Positions 45,008-54,185 of a stretch of 64,000 bases of DNA are shown piece by piece. The notes beneath the pieces are model-generated. The model worked only from the letters and a program-made list of their open reading frames with translations, did not search any database and had not been told where the DNA came from. Position numbers and translations under genes: made by a program. Every line of letters starts with the position of its first letter. Positions within the stretch are counted from its first letter, which is position 1. Source of the stretch: Pseudarthrobacter chlorophenolicus. GTDB lineage: Bacteria; Actinomycetota; Actinomycetes; Actinomycetales; Micrococcaceae. Location: NCBI RefSeq assembly GCF_000962805.1, contig NZ_JZTW01000001.1, positions 558,001-622,000 on the forward strand, written 5' to 3'.

Positions 45008-45616
45008 GTGCCCAAAATTGTTGACCCGGACGCCCGCCGCCGGGACGTAGTAGACGCCGTCCTGCGCATTATCGCCGTGGACGGCCTGGAGCGCGCGTCA
45101 CTGCGGGAGGTGGCAGACGAGGCCGGGCTCGCCGTCGGGTCCGTCCGCCACTACTTCGCAGGCAGCGACGAGCTTCTCGCCTTCTCTTTTGCCAGCGTTG
45201 TGGACCGGGTGGTGGGGCGGCTCCAGTCCATGCTCCCCGCCACGGATGCTGCACTACCCGGGAGCGCGGCCCACCGCCAGGCCGTATTAACACTGCTGGG
45301 CGGGATGCTGCCGCTCGACGAGGAGCGGGCCGTGGAGATCTGTGCCTTGACGGCTTTCAGGAGTGCCGCCCGGATCAAGCCGTTCCTGGCGCCTGAGGCG
45401 GACCGCAGCCACCGCCAGATCGCAGCCATCGCCGGGCGCGTTGTGGCTGGAATGATGCCCGCAGACGAGCCACAGGAGAATCTGGTGATCGAGGCCGAGC
45501 GGCTGCTGGCGACCCTTGATGGCCTGGGGATGCATGCGTTGCTGCAGCCGGCATGGATGACCGCGGAAATGTGCACGGGCGTGCTGGAACGCCATCTTGA
45601 CGGACTAGGGCGCTGA
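45008..45616 (+). CDS. TetR/AcrR-family transcriptional regulator
   Basis: 202 residues. The N-terminal HTH is typical: RRRDVVDAVLRIIAVDGLER, then LREVADEAGLAVGSVRHYFAG. The C-terminal ligand domain is of the BetI-like size, with no recognised signature. TAAATA stands 6 bases before the GTG (a weak -10), and AGGA directly abuts it. The gene 100 bases downstream on the same strand is of unknown function; there is no adjacent transporter or enzyme to suggest its target. Confidence 0.88.
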   Translation: MPKIVDPDARRRDVVDAVLRIIAVDGLERASLREVADEAGLAVGSVRHYFAGSDELLAFSFASVVDRVVGRLQSMLPATDAALPGSAAHRQAVLTLLGGMLPLDEERAVEICALTAFRSAARIKPFLAPEADRSHRQIAAIAGRVVAGMMPADEPQENLVIEAERLLATLDGLGMHALLQPAWMTAEMCTGVLERHLDGLGR

Positions 45617-45716
45617 CGGACATTAACCTGGGGTGGAACCGGGAATAGACTGGGATCCGGGGCTGCCGGATGGTGCAGGCGGCCCGGGCAGGGAAGTACT
45701 CCAGGAAGGACTTCGG

Positions 45717-46328
45717 ATGCAGCAGGCAAGCGGTTCCAGGTGGCAGATCACCACGGACACCTCGGGACCCATGATGATTGCGCTCTATCTCCGCGATACC
45801 GCAGGACTGAACGGAGCCGGACACCCTGCGCTCTCCCACGCCAAGCCCAAGGTCCGCCCTGCCGACCACAGCCACCTCACCGCTGATGTTGGCGGTCTGG
45901 GTGCCCTGAAAACGGAGTGGGAAGCCTGGTGGGAACAACTGCTCAAGGCCTACCCGCATACCTCTCCGGAACTCTCGCCGCCGGACTTCGAGGCGTTCGG
46001 CAACTCTCCGGCCCTCCAGCGCGTCCTGCAGGCACACTTCGGTTCCGCCCTGACCTGGGCGAGGGAACGGCGGAGCGAGTATGCAGAGCTGGAAGCGGAA
46101 CGGGAGGCCAACGGCGCTGACCACCTGCTCACCGACATGGTGGATGACCGGCTGATGGAGGTGGGGCGTGATTCGCGTGACTTCAAGCTGTCCATTATCG
46201 AGTTGCCGCTCAATGAACACCGCGCGTGGTACCTGGAGCCGGACAAGATCATCATGAGCCAGCAGCTGATGGGCGAGCCGGAGCTGTTCCGCAGTTACGT
46301 GCAGCCGGTGGTGGAAATCCTCGTCTGA
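45717..46328 (+). CDS. Hypothetical soluble protein
   Basis: 203 residues from the ATG after AGGAAGGA (45703-45710); a longer in-frame start at 45633 has no such site. Features: a Trp-rich segment KTEWEAWWEQLLKAY, an acidic helix ARERRSEYAELEAEREANG, and near the end LSIIELPLNEHRAWYLEPDK. No membrane helix or signal peptide, no cysteines. I do not recognise the family; codon bias indicates a real gene. Confidence 0.75.
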   Translation: MQQASGSRWQITTDTSGPMMIALYLRDTAGLNGAGHPALSHAKPKVRPADHSHLTADVGGLGALKTEWEAWWEQLLKAYPHTSPELSPPDFEAFGNSPALQRVLQAHFGSALTWARERRSEYAELEAEREANGADHLLTDMVDDRLMEVGRDSRDFKLSIIELPLNEHRAWYLEPDKIIMSQQLMGEPELFRSYVQPVVEILV

Positions 46329-46342
46329 TCAGCTGCCGGGGA

Positions 46343-47200
46343 TCAGGCGCCGGAGGAGGCCTTGGATACGGTAATGCGCACCTGTCCTTCGGCTGCATCC
46401 GACGCCTGCCACCCGGAGCGGTCGTCGCGGTCCCAGCTCTGGCCGGCGACGTCCACCCGGACAACGTCGAATTCCTTGGCGTTGGCTACGGCCCATTGGG
46501 CCACCGACCACGCCGCGGTGCCGGATGCTTCCACCACCAGGGCCTGCCCTTCGTCCGTGGCTGGCGGGGCTCCGTAAGCGCGGCCGAGTTCGGCCAGGAC
46601 CACGCCTGTATCACCCTCAGTGCCGGCAGAGCGGAGTGTGCACTGCACGGCCCCAGGAGTCTGCCCGGACAGTCCGGACGCAAAGGAACGGCCCATATCC
46701 TCGTGCTCGGCATAGGCGGTGGGGAAAGCGGAGCGCTGCACCCGCTGGGCCGCATCCGTAATCTCGAGCGTTTCGTAGCCCGGCACCTTCACCAGGGCGT
46801 CGTAGAACGCGTTGACGGCGTAGTAGGGGTCCATGACCTGGGCTTCGGTTCCCCACCCCTGTGATGGCCTCTGCTGGAACAGGCCGCGCGAGTCGGGTCC
46901 TGCCTGGTCGCCGTGGCCGATGTTGCGCAGCTTCGATTCCTGCATGGCAGTGGCCAACGCGATGCTTGCGGCCCGGGGAGGCAGCCCGCGCTGTACCGCG
47001 ACAGCGGTGATCAAGGATGCGTAAACGGCCTGGTCCGGAGCGAGTTCAGCCTTTCTGTCGCCCACCACAGCCGTGCAGCGCTCGGAAACGAGGGTTTCGG
47101 AGCGCTGCACGAAAAACACTGCAGAGTAGATGCCGCCGGAGACCAGGACCAGGACCAGCAACAGGACAGCCAGTCGGCGGAGGCCTCGTCTGCGTGCCAC
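46343..47200 (-). CDS. Membrane-anchored muramidase/transglycosylase-like protein
   Basis: 285 residues. After the basic start MARRRGLRRL a membrane helix (about 10-31) anchors an exterior domain. ASIALATAMQESKLRNIGHG and SRGLFQQRPSQGWGTEAQ, with a later YYAVNAFYDALVKVPGY, resemble a lysozyme-like fold with the catalytic Glu in MQES. The set recurs in actinobacterial exported proteins often mislabelled heavy-metal transporters. Convergent with the 45717 gene and 7 bases downstream of dapD on the same strand. Likely peptidoglycan-related, which would suit its place beside DAP genes, but that is inference. Confidence 0.7.
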   Translation of the reverse strand: MARRRGLRRLAVLLLVLVLVSGGIYSAVFFVQRSETLVSERCTAVVGDRKAELAPDQAVYASLITAVAVQRGLPPRAASIALATAMQESKLRNIGHGDQAGPDSRGLFQQRPSQGWGTEAQVMDPYYAVNAFYDALVKVPGYETLEITDAAQRVQRSAFPTAYAEHEDMGRSFASGLSGQTPGAVQCTLRSAGTEGDTGVVLAELGRAYGAPPATDEGQALVVEASGTAAWSVAQWAVANAKEFDVVRVDVAGQSWDRDDRSGWQASDAAEGQVRITVSKASSGA

Positions 47201-47207
47201 CGTAAAA

Positions 47208-48248
47208 TCAGTTGGCGTGGAGCGCGTCGTTCAGTTCCACGGTCTGGCCCTGGCGGGGGAGGACCTCCACGGCGCCGGTAGTGGAATTGCGGCGGAAGAG
47301 AAGGTTGGGCACACCGGAAAGCTCGGCAGCCTTAACGATCTTCGTGGTGTCTTCGCCCACCTCGTCCTTGGGGCCGGGGATGCGAACGCGGGTACCGGCC
47401 GTTACGTACAGTCCGGCTTCAACAACGGAGTCGTCGCCAATGCTGATGCCGACGCCGGAGTTGGCTCCGAGCAGCACGCGCTCTCCAATGGTGATCTTTT
47501 CCTTGCCGCCGCCCGAGAGGGTGCCCATGATCGAAGCACCGCCGCCGACGTCGCTGCCGTCTCCGGTGACCACGCCCGCGGAGATGCGGCCCTCAACCAT
47601 GGACGTTCCCAGGGTTCCGGCGTTGAAGTTCACAAAGCCTTCGTGCATGACGGTGGTACCGGCGGCCAGGTGGGCACCAAGGCGCACGCGGTCGGCGTCG
47701 GCGATCCGGACACCGGCGGGCACCACGTAGTCCACCATGCGCGGGAACTTGTCCACGCCGTAGACGGTGACGGCGCCCCGGCGGCGGAGGCGGGCGCGGG
47801 TGAGTTCGAAGCCTTCGACGGCGGCAGGACCGAAGTTGGTCCACACCACGTTGGGGAGCTTGCCGAAGATTCCATCCAGGTTGATGGAGTTGGGGCGGAC
47901 CAGGCGGTGGGAGAGCAGGTGCAGGCGGAGGTAGGCGTCTGCGGTGTCCGCCGGCGCCTCGTCGAGGTTGATCTGGACGAAGACCACCTTCTGCTCGGTG
48001 CCGCGGTCCTGGTCGGCACCGTTTTCCGCGATCTGGGTCAGCACCGGATCGGCGTGCTCCACGGAGCGGAGGTTATCAGCGGCAACTCCCAGCGACGGTG
48101 CCGGGAACCAAACGTCCAGGACAGTGGCTTCAGCTGAACCATCGCTGCTGGAGCGAGTGATGGTGGCAACGCCAAAGCCGTGGGCGGAGCGGCTGTCAGT
48201 GGTGTCGTTCAGGGTTTCGGGCACGGCGGAGGAAGCGGTCTCAGTCAT
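47208..48248 (-). CDS. dapD: Tetrahydrodipicolinate N-succinyltransferase
   Basis: 346 residues from the ATG that has TAGACT 7 bases upstream (48256-48261); the frame stays open much further, but only as antisense of dapE. Left-handed beta-helix hexapeptide repeats are clear in [40 protein letters not shown] and [20 protein letters not shown]. It belongs to the actinobacterial DapD type. The enzyme uses succinyl-CoA on tetrahydrodipicolinate in lysine/DAP synthesis. Divergent from dapE with overlapping promoters. Confidence 0.95.
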   Translation of the reverse strand: MTETASSAVPETLNDTTDSRSAHGFGVATITRSSSDGSAEATVLDVWFPAPSLGVAADNLRSVEHADPVLTQIAENGADQDRGTEQKVVFVQINLDEAPADTADAYLRLHLLSHRLVRPNSINLDGIFGKLPNVVWTNFGPAAVEGFELTRARLRRRGAVTVYGVDKFPRMVDYVVPAGVRIADADRVRLGAHLAAGTTVMHEGFVNFNAGTLGTSMVEGRISAGVVTGDGSDVGGGASIMGTLSGGGKEKITIGERVLLGANSGVGISIGDDSVVEAGLYVTAGTRVRIPGPKDEVGEDTTKIVKAAELSGVPNLLFRRNSTTGAVEVLPRQGQTVELNDALHAN

Positions 48249-48255
48249 GTGGTCC

Positions 48256-48293
48256 AGTCTATCGAGGGGTGGCCTCAGGGTTCGAACTAGACT
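48256..48293. promoter_or_regulatory. Face-to-face dapD/dapE promoters
   Basis: Two identical TAGACT hexamers point outward, one on each strand (48256-48261 reverse, 48288-48293 forward), 26 bp apart. With 17-bp spacers each -35 would fall within the 26-bp gap, so RNA polymerase could occupy only one at a time. They are part of an 8-base inverted repeat CCAGTCTA / TAGACTGG. Confidence 0.6.
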
Positions 48294-48299
48294 GGCTTC

Positions 48300-49436
48300 G
48301 TGACTGCAGAACCCACCCCCCACACATCCGCACCCGCACTGGACCTCCGCCAGGACGTCGCGCTGCTGACCGCAGCCGTGATGGACATTAACAGCGTGTC
48401 GGGCAACGAAAAGGAACTCGCCGACGCCGTGGAAGCGGCCCTGGCGCACATTCCCCAGCTGGCGATTGTCCGGGACGGGGATTCCATCATCGCCCGCACC
48501 GAGCTTGGGAAAGCCGAACGCGTCATCCTCGCCGGGCACCTCGATACCGTGCCGTTGCCCCTGACGGAGGGGTCGAAGGGAACCGTGCCGTCCACCTGGG
48601 AATCCGGTGTGCCGGGGGAGGGTGTGCTGTACGGACGCGGTGCCACGGACATGAAGGGCGGGGTCGCGGTCCAGCTGGCCCTCGCTGCCACCATGTTCGA
48701 CGACGGCGCCCAGCCCCAGCGCGATGTCACCTTCGTCTTTTACGACCACGAGGAAGTCGAGGCCGTCAAGAGCGGGCTGGGGCGCCTGGTCCGTAACCAT
48801 GGCCACCTGCTGGACGGCGACTTCGCCATCCTGCTGGAACCGACCCACGGCACCGTGGAAGGCGGCTGCAACGGCACCAGCCGTTTCGAGGCCACCACTG
48901 TCGGGGAGGCTGCCCATTCGGCGCGGGCGTGGATGGGCAGCAATGCCATCCACGCGGCGGCCCCGATCCTGGCCCGGCTGGCCGCCTACGAACCGCAGAC
49001 CGTCAACGTTGACGGACTCGATTACCGCGAGAGCCTGAACGCGGTGAAGATCAACGGCGGAACGGCCGGCAACGTCATTCCGGACCGTTGCGTGGTGGAG
49101 ATTAACTACCGCTTTGCGCCGGACAAGTCGCCTGATGAGGCCGAGGCCGTTGTCCGGGACCTTCTCGAGGGCTTCGAGGTGGTCCGTACCGATGCCGCTG
49201 CCGGTGCCCGCCCGGGACTGAACCACCCCGCTGCAGCCTCCTTCGTGGCCGCCGTGGGAGCCGAACCCAAGCCCAAATATGGCTGGACCGACGTCGCGCG
49301 GTTCAGCGAACTGGGGATCCCCGCAGTGAACTTCGGCCCTGGTGATCCGCTGCTGGCCCACAAGGACAACGAACACGTGGATGCGGAAGCCATCCGTGAG
49401 TGCCTCCGGGCCCTGCGGGACTGGCTTCAGGGCTGA
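48300..49436 (+). CDS. dapE: Succinyl-diaminopimelate desuccinylase
   Basis: 378 residues, M20 metallopeptidase. Metal site residues: HLDTVP (about 80-85), [10 protein letters not shown], the Glu pair in YDHEEVEA and a late His in [14 protein letters not shown]. It releases succinate from N-succinyl-LL-DAP, following dapC and dapD. GTG start with TAGACT 6 bases upstream and no Shine-Dalgarno. The dimerisation domain lies between about residues 185 and 295. A 19-bp hairpin follows. Confidence 0.95.
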   Translation: MTAEPTPHTSAPALDLRQDVALLTAAVMDINSVSGNEKELADAVEAALAHIPQLAIVRDGDSIIARTELGKAERVILAGHLDTVPLPLTEGSKGTVPSTWESGVPGEGVLYGRGATDMKGGVAVQLALAATMFDDGAQPQRDVTFVFYDHEEVEAVKSGLGRLVRNHGHLLDGDFAILLEPTHGTVEGGCNGTSRFEATTVGEAAHSARAWMGSNAIHAAAPILARLAAYEPQTVNVDGLDYRESLNAVKINGGTAGNVIPDRCVVEINYRFAPDKSPDEAEAVVRDLLEGFEVVRTDAAAGARPGLNHPAAASFVAAVGAEPKPKYGWTDVARFSELGIPAVNFGPGDPLLAHKDNEHVDAEAIRECLRALRDWLQG

Positions 49437-49471
49437 TCCAAGGACTGCTTCCCCCGGCGGAGCCGGATATA

Positions 49472-49513
49472 AACACGTGTGGCCCGGATCATCAGATCCG
49501 GGCCACACGTGTT
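49472..49513. terminator. Bidirectional 19-bp hairpin between dapE and gluD
   Basis: Perfect 19-base arms (49472-49490, 49495-49513) with a 4-base loop ATCA. No T-run on either side. It lies between convergent genes and probably ends both transcripts. Confidence 0.75.
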
Positions 49514-49533
49514 GGAATGGTTCTCGCGCGGGG

Positions 49534-50373
49534 CTAGGGAGCCCCTGCTTCCACCGCCGCCGGCTCAGCTTTAGCAGTGCCGCCGGCTGCCTTCTTGGAA
49601 CCGCGCCGCTCGATCCACACAGCGAGCCGTGAGACGAGGATATTGATGGCGATGTAAATCGCTGCGGCGACGAAGAACACAGGGAACAGGAAGGCGTTGC
49701 CCAGGAAGTCCGCCATCACTTGCACAGCGCGCAGCAGCTCACCGTAGGCCACGATATAGCCCAGCGAGGTGTCCTTCAGGAGCACCACCATCTGTGCCAC
49801 GAGTGAAGGCATCATGCGGCGGATAGCCTGCGGCAATTCGATCAGCATGCGTGAGCGGTAGCTGGTCAGGCCGATGGCCAGGCCGGCTTCCCGCTGGCCC
49901 TTGGGCAGGGATGAGATGCCGGCACGGATGATCTCCGCGAAGACGGCCGCGTTGTAGAGCACCAGGCCTGTGACAACGGCGATGAACGGAGAGGTGCCGA
50001 AGCCCAGGAGGACAAACAGCATCATCAGGACCACTGGCATGCCACGCAGGAACTCCAGGACTACCCGGACCGGAATGCGGATGATGGGCGAGTCCGCGAT
50101 GCGGAAGAGGCAGAGCGCGAGTCCCAGCGGGAAGGCGATGACGGCGGCAAGGGCTGCCGCACTGAGGGTTGCGCCCAGGCCATTGCCCAGGAGCCGCCAC
50201 ACATCGGCGCGGGTGAAGATCTGCCAGCGGCGGCCCTCAAAGATTCCCTGCTGGGCAAGAATCATGACGATCCAGGCCACCAGGCCCAGGATCAGTACAG
50301 CGCCCGCAATGGAAGCGATCAGGGAAATGCGCCGGGCCTTGGGGCCGGGAACGTCATACAGAACGGAGCTCAT
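49534..50373 (-). CDS. gluD: Glutamate ABC importer permease GluD
   Basis: 279 residues, polar amino-acid permease of the HisM/GlnP type with about five helices. [19 protein letters not shown] and the EAA loop [20 protein letters not shown] are diagnostic. Longer than gluC owing to N- and C-terminal cytoplasmic tails (Lys/Ala/Glu-rich at the end). ATGA overlap with gluC. Confidence 0.92.
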   Translation of the reverse strand: MSSVLYDVPGPKARRISLIASIAGAVLILGLVAWIVMILAQQGIFEGRRWQIFTRADVWRLLGNGLGATLSAAALAAVIAFPLGLALCLFRIADSPIIRIPVRVVLEFLRGMPVVLMMLFVLLGFGTSPFIAVVTGLVLYNAAVFAEIIRAGISSLPKGQREAGLAIGLTSYRSRMLIELPQAIRRMMPSLVAQMVVLLKDTSLGYIVAYGELLRAVQVMADFLGNAFLFPVFFVAAAIYIAINILVSRLAVWIERRGSKKAAGGTAKAEPAAVEAGAP

Positions 50374-51020
50374 CGGGCAATCGCCACCTTTCGTTCCACC
50401 GTGCTGGCAAGGATGCCCAGCGGAACGGTGAGGAGCAGATAGAAGAATGCGGTGCCGAGCAGGACCGTGATGACGGCATCGCCGTTGGCATTGGCCAGCT
50501 GCCGGCCGTAACCGAAGAGCTCAAGGACGAAGAACGCGCCGGCCACGGACGAGTTCTTCACCAGGGCAATCAGGATGTTGATCAACGGCGGGATCACTGT
50601 CCTCAGCGCCTGCGGCAGGATGATGAGGGAGAGCACCTGGCCGAACCCCATCCCGATGCTGCGGGCGGCCTCGGCCTGGCCCACCGGAACACTGTTGACA
50701 CCGGAACGGACAGCTTCGGCGATGAACGCTGCGGTGTAGGTGCTAAGGGCGATGATCGCGGCAATCTCAAACTGCTCGAACTTGACCCCAAGGCGGGGGA
50801 GCACGATGGCAGCGAAGAAGAACGCAATGGTCAGCGGGGTGTTACGGAGAACTTCCACGTAGACCGTGCTGAAGCCCCGCAGTGCTGCGACCGGGGAAAC
50901 GCGGGCCGCGGCCAGCAGGGTACCGAGCACCAGTGCAATGACCCCGGAAACGGCGGAGAGGAAGAGGGTGCGGAGAAAACCTTCCCAATACAAGGGGAGG
51001 TTTTCAATAATGACGTCCAT
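50370..51020 (-). CDS. gluC: Glutamate ABC importer permease GluC
   Basis: 216 residues. VEVLRNTPLTIAFFFAAIVLP and EAA loop GQAEAARSIGMGFGQVLSLI. Partner of GluD in the membrane channel. AGGATC lies shortly before the ATG. It is separated from gluB by 87 bases that include a 15-bp hairpin, so permease expression is likely lower than that of the binder. Confidence 0.92.
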   Translation of the reverse strand: MDVIIENLPLYWEGFLRTLFLSAVSGVIALVLGTLLAAARVSPVAALRGFSTVYVEVLRNTPLTIAFFFAAIVLPRLGVKFEQFEIAAIIALSTYTAAFIAEAVRSGVNSVPVGQAEAARSIGMGFGQVLSLIILPQALRTVIPPLINILIALVKNSSVAGAFFVLELFGYGRQLANANGDAVITVLLGTAFFYLLLTVPLGILASTVERKVAIAR

Positions 51021-51062
51021 AGGATCCTTCGGCTCTTTGCGTGGACGGAAGGGAAGGCGGAC

Positions 51063-51097
51063 TGCCGCCGGGACCGGACGGACCGGTCCCGGCGGCA
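51063..51097 (-). promoter_or_regulatory. Intercistronic hairpin between gluB and gluC
   Basis: Perfect 15-base arms (TGCCGCCGGGACCGG / CCGGTCCCGGCGGCA) with a 5-base loop, in an 87-base gap inside an otherwise compact operon. No T-run, so partial terminator or 3'-end stabiliser is the most likely role. Confidence 0.7.
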
Positions 51098-51107
51098 GGC
51101 GAACAGC

Positions 51108-51995
51108 CTAGTAGCGGTTGATCGTGGGCAGGCTCGGGGCAGTCTTGATGACTGAACCGGCAGTGGCCTCCCAGGCCTTCTTGTAGTCGCCGTCCTTTTC
51201 GAAGGACTCAAGCTGGTCGTTGATCCAGTTGCGGAACTCGGTGTCGTCCTTCTTCAGGCCGATGCCGTAGGGCTCCTTGGTGAAGGTTTCGTCCGAGGCG
51301 AGCTTGAAGGCGTCCGGTTCCTTGTCAACGAAGCCTGCGAGGATCACGTTGTCCGTGGTGACTGCTTCAACCTGCTTGTTGCGCAGGGGCTCGAGGCAGG
51401 CGGAGTAGGTAGCGGCCGGGACCAGCTCGGCGCCGTACTTGTCCACGATGGTGGCGGCCGGGGTGGAGCCGGTCACGGAGCAGACCTTCTTGCCCTTGAC
51501 GTCTTCGGGCTTCTTGATGGAATCGTTGTCCTTGTTCACCATCAGGGCCTGGCCGGCTTCGTAGTACGGTCCGGCGAAGCTGACAACCTGCTTGCGCTTG
51601 TCGTTGATGGTGTAGGTGGCGATGACCAGGTCAACCTTGCCCTGCTCGATAAAGGGTTCGCGGTTGGCGGAAACGGTCTCGGACCATTCGATCTTGTCCG
51701 CGGCGATGCCCAGCTTGGCGGCGATCAGCTTGCCGATTTCAACGTCGAAACCGACGGGCTTGCCGTCCAGGCCCACCTGGCCGAAGAGCGGCTGGTCGAA
51801 CTTGGTGCCGATCTTGATGGTGCCGGCCGAGGAGAGCTTTTCCATGGTGGTGCCGGCAGCAAACGTCGGCTTTTCCACGGGAGCAGGGTTGCTTCCGCCG
51901 CCGGCGTCGCCTCCGCCGCAGGCGCTCAGGGACAGGGCAAGTGCGGCGGTGGCCGCCACAACAAATGATTTCCGCCGGGTCAAAAATGCCTTCAT
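51108..51995 (-). CDS. gluB: Glutamate-binding lipoprotein GluB
   Basis: 295 residues. Signal peptide with lipobox LSAC (Cys26). SBP family 3: TIKIGTKFDQPLFGQVGLDG, GFDVEIGKLIAAKLGI, and DLVIATYTINDKRKQVVSFA. Strong GAAAGGAATGTC before the ATG. Sits second, between gluA and the permeases, as in the gluABCD operon of Corynebacterium. Confidence 0.94.
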   Translation of the reverse strand: MKAFLTRRKSFVVAATAALALSLSACGGGDAGGGSNPAPVEKPTFAAGTTMEKLSSAGTIKIGTKFDQPLFGQVGLDGKPVGFDVEIGKLIAAKLGIAADKIEWSETVSANREPFIEQGKVDLVIATYTINDKRKQVVSFAGPYYEAGQALMVNKDNDSIKKPEDVKGKKVCSVTGSTPAATIVDKYGAELVPAATYSACLEPLRNKQVEAVTTDNVILAGFVDKEPDAFKLASDETFTKEPYGIGLKKDDTEFRNWINDQLESFEKDGDYKKAWEATAGSVIKTAPSLPTINRY

Positions 51996-52065
51996 GACAT
52001 TCCTTTCATTGATGGCCGCGGATCACGGCCTGGGTGCGAACTTGGAGTGTTTGTTCGAAGGGGAA

Positions 52066-52821
<756 letters not shown>

Positions 52822-52937
52822 AGGAAGAATCTAGCGAAGAACAGCGGGTTATGACGCGAATCACGGCATGTTCCTGCACATCGTGATTCAAGAGATACCT
52901 GCCGTGGCTGCGCCGGGAGTCGCGTTAGCCTTGGGGA

Positions 52938-53720
52938 ATGAGCATCAGTGCAGATCCGGCCAAGAACATCCAACCGCGCCGCAAAGGCCCCCTTGAACTC
53001 CGCCGAAAGCAGGCGGCGGTGGAAATGTCGGACCAGCACCTGCTTGATACCAAGGGCCCCGGCCAGTTTGTCCATACCGATCCGTGGCGCGTGCTGCGGA
53101 TCCAGAGCGAATTCGTTGAGGGTTTTGGCGCCCTCGCAGACATCGGCAAGGCGGTCAGCGTCTTCGGGTCGGCACGTACCAAGCCGGGCAGCGTCTACTA
53201 CGAGATGGGCGTCGAGGTGGGGCGCAAGCTGGCCGAGGCCGGCGTTGCGGTGATCACCGGCGGCGGCCCCGGCTCCATGGAGGCGGCCAACCGGGGCACA
53301 GTGGAAGGCAACGGAGTTTCCGTTGGGCTCGGTATTGAACTGCCGTTCGAACAGGGCCTCAACCAGTGGGTGGACCTCGGCATCAATTTCCGCTACTTCT
53401 TCGCCCGCAAGACCATGTTCGTGAAATACGCCCAGGGATTCATCGTCCTCCCCGGCGGCCTGGGTACCCTCGACGAACTCTTCGAGGCCATGGTGCTGGT
53501 GCAGACGCGGAAGGTGACGTCATTCCCCATCGTCCTGCTCGGCGTCGACTTCTGGGGCCCCATGATCGACTGGATCAAGGGAACCCTGGTGGCCGAGGGC
53601 ATGGTCTCGGAGAAGGACCTCGACCTGATCCAGGTAGTGGACAGCCCCGCCGAAGCTGTTGAGCGCGTGCTCCATGGTGGCCCTATCCCGCCCCTGAACG
53701 GCGAGCAGCGGCCGGAGTAG
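52938..53720 (+). CDS. LOG-family protein (TIGR00730 Rossmann-fold)
   Basis: 260 residues. The LOG signature PGGLGTLDELFE is complete, after a GGGPGSMEAANRG motif; VSVFGSARTKPGSVYYE starts the core domain. Members hydrolyse cytokinin or other nucleoside 5'-monophosphates to free base and ribose-5-phosphate. The N-terminus has about 70 extra residues, as in mycobacterial Rv1205-like forms. TAGCCT (52926-52931) lies 6 bases before the ATG. Confidence 0.92.
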   Translation: MSISADPAKNIQPRRKGPLELRRKQAAVEMSDQHLLDTKGPGQFVHTDPWRVLRIQSEFVEGFGALADIGKAVSVFGSARTKPGSVYYEMGVEVGRKLAEAGVAVITGGGPGSMEAANRGTVEGNGVSVGLGIELPFEQGLNQWVDLGINFRYFFARKTMFVKYAQGFIVLPGGLGTLDELFEAMVLVQTRKVTSFPIVLLGVDFWGPMIDWIKGTLVAEGMVSEKDLDLIQVVDSPAEAVERVLHGGPIPPLNGEQRPE

Positions 53721-53759
53721 CACGCCTCCTGCCCGGCACGGTTCTGGCACGATGGGACG

Positions 53760-54185
53760 GTGAGCTTCTTTCTCGTTTTCCTTGCCATCGTGCTGGCTGG
53801 GGCAGTGCTGTGGACCGGCGTCGGGCTGCGCTCGCGGAAGACCGGCCGGCAGGCGTTGCCTGCGCTGCTGGACGGCGGTTTTGAGCAGCCGCCGGCCAAC
53901 CTTCCGCCGGTACTGCTTCCGGTTGACGCCGCGCCCCGTGACGTGGACAGGGTGCGGTTTGCGCTCGGCCTTCGGGGCTACCGCATGGACCAGGTGGACC
54001 AGGTCCTCGATGAACTGCGGGACCAGCTGGCGGCGGCCCGGCAGGAGTCCGACGAGCTGCGGTCACGGCTGCAAACCTTGCAGGCCGGCGCTGGGCACGG
54101 GGACAGCCAAGGCGAGGTGTCCGGCGTCGAGCACGGAAAGACGTCCGACGGCGGGACGGCGCCGTCCGCTGCGGACGTCCAGTGA
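53760..54185 (+). CDS. DivIVA-domain small membrane protein
   Basis: 141 residues. An N-terminal helix (about 2-22) precedes a short linker and a single DivIVA-type motif RFALGLRGYRMDQVDQVLDE (about 66-85). A coiled coil continues to about 110, then a low-complexity tail. The DivIVA motif senses curved membrane or dimerises. The size matches the mycobacterial Rv1209-type gene. GTGA overlap with the following mannosyltransferase couples their translation. Confidence 0.8.
   Translation: MSFFLVFLAIVLAGAVLWTGVGLRSRKTGRQALPALLDGGFEQPPANLPPVLLPVDAAPRDVDRVRFALGLRGYRMDQVDQVLDELRDQLAAARQESDELRSRLQTLQAGAGHGDSQGEVSGVEHGKTSDGGTAPSAADVQ

Noticed and set aside
47208..49508. A 766-residue reverse-strand reading frame that contains dapD and continues past it
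   Set aside because: The part upstream of 48248 is exactly antisense to dapE, has no domain-like sequence, and dapD has a clear start with a TAGACT hexamer 7 bases upstream.
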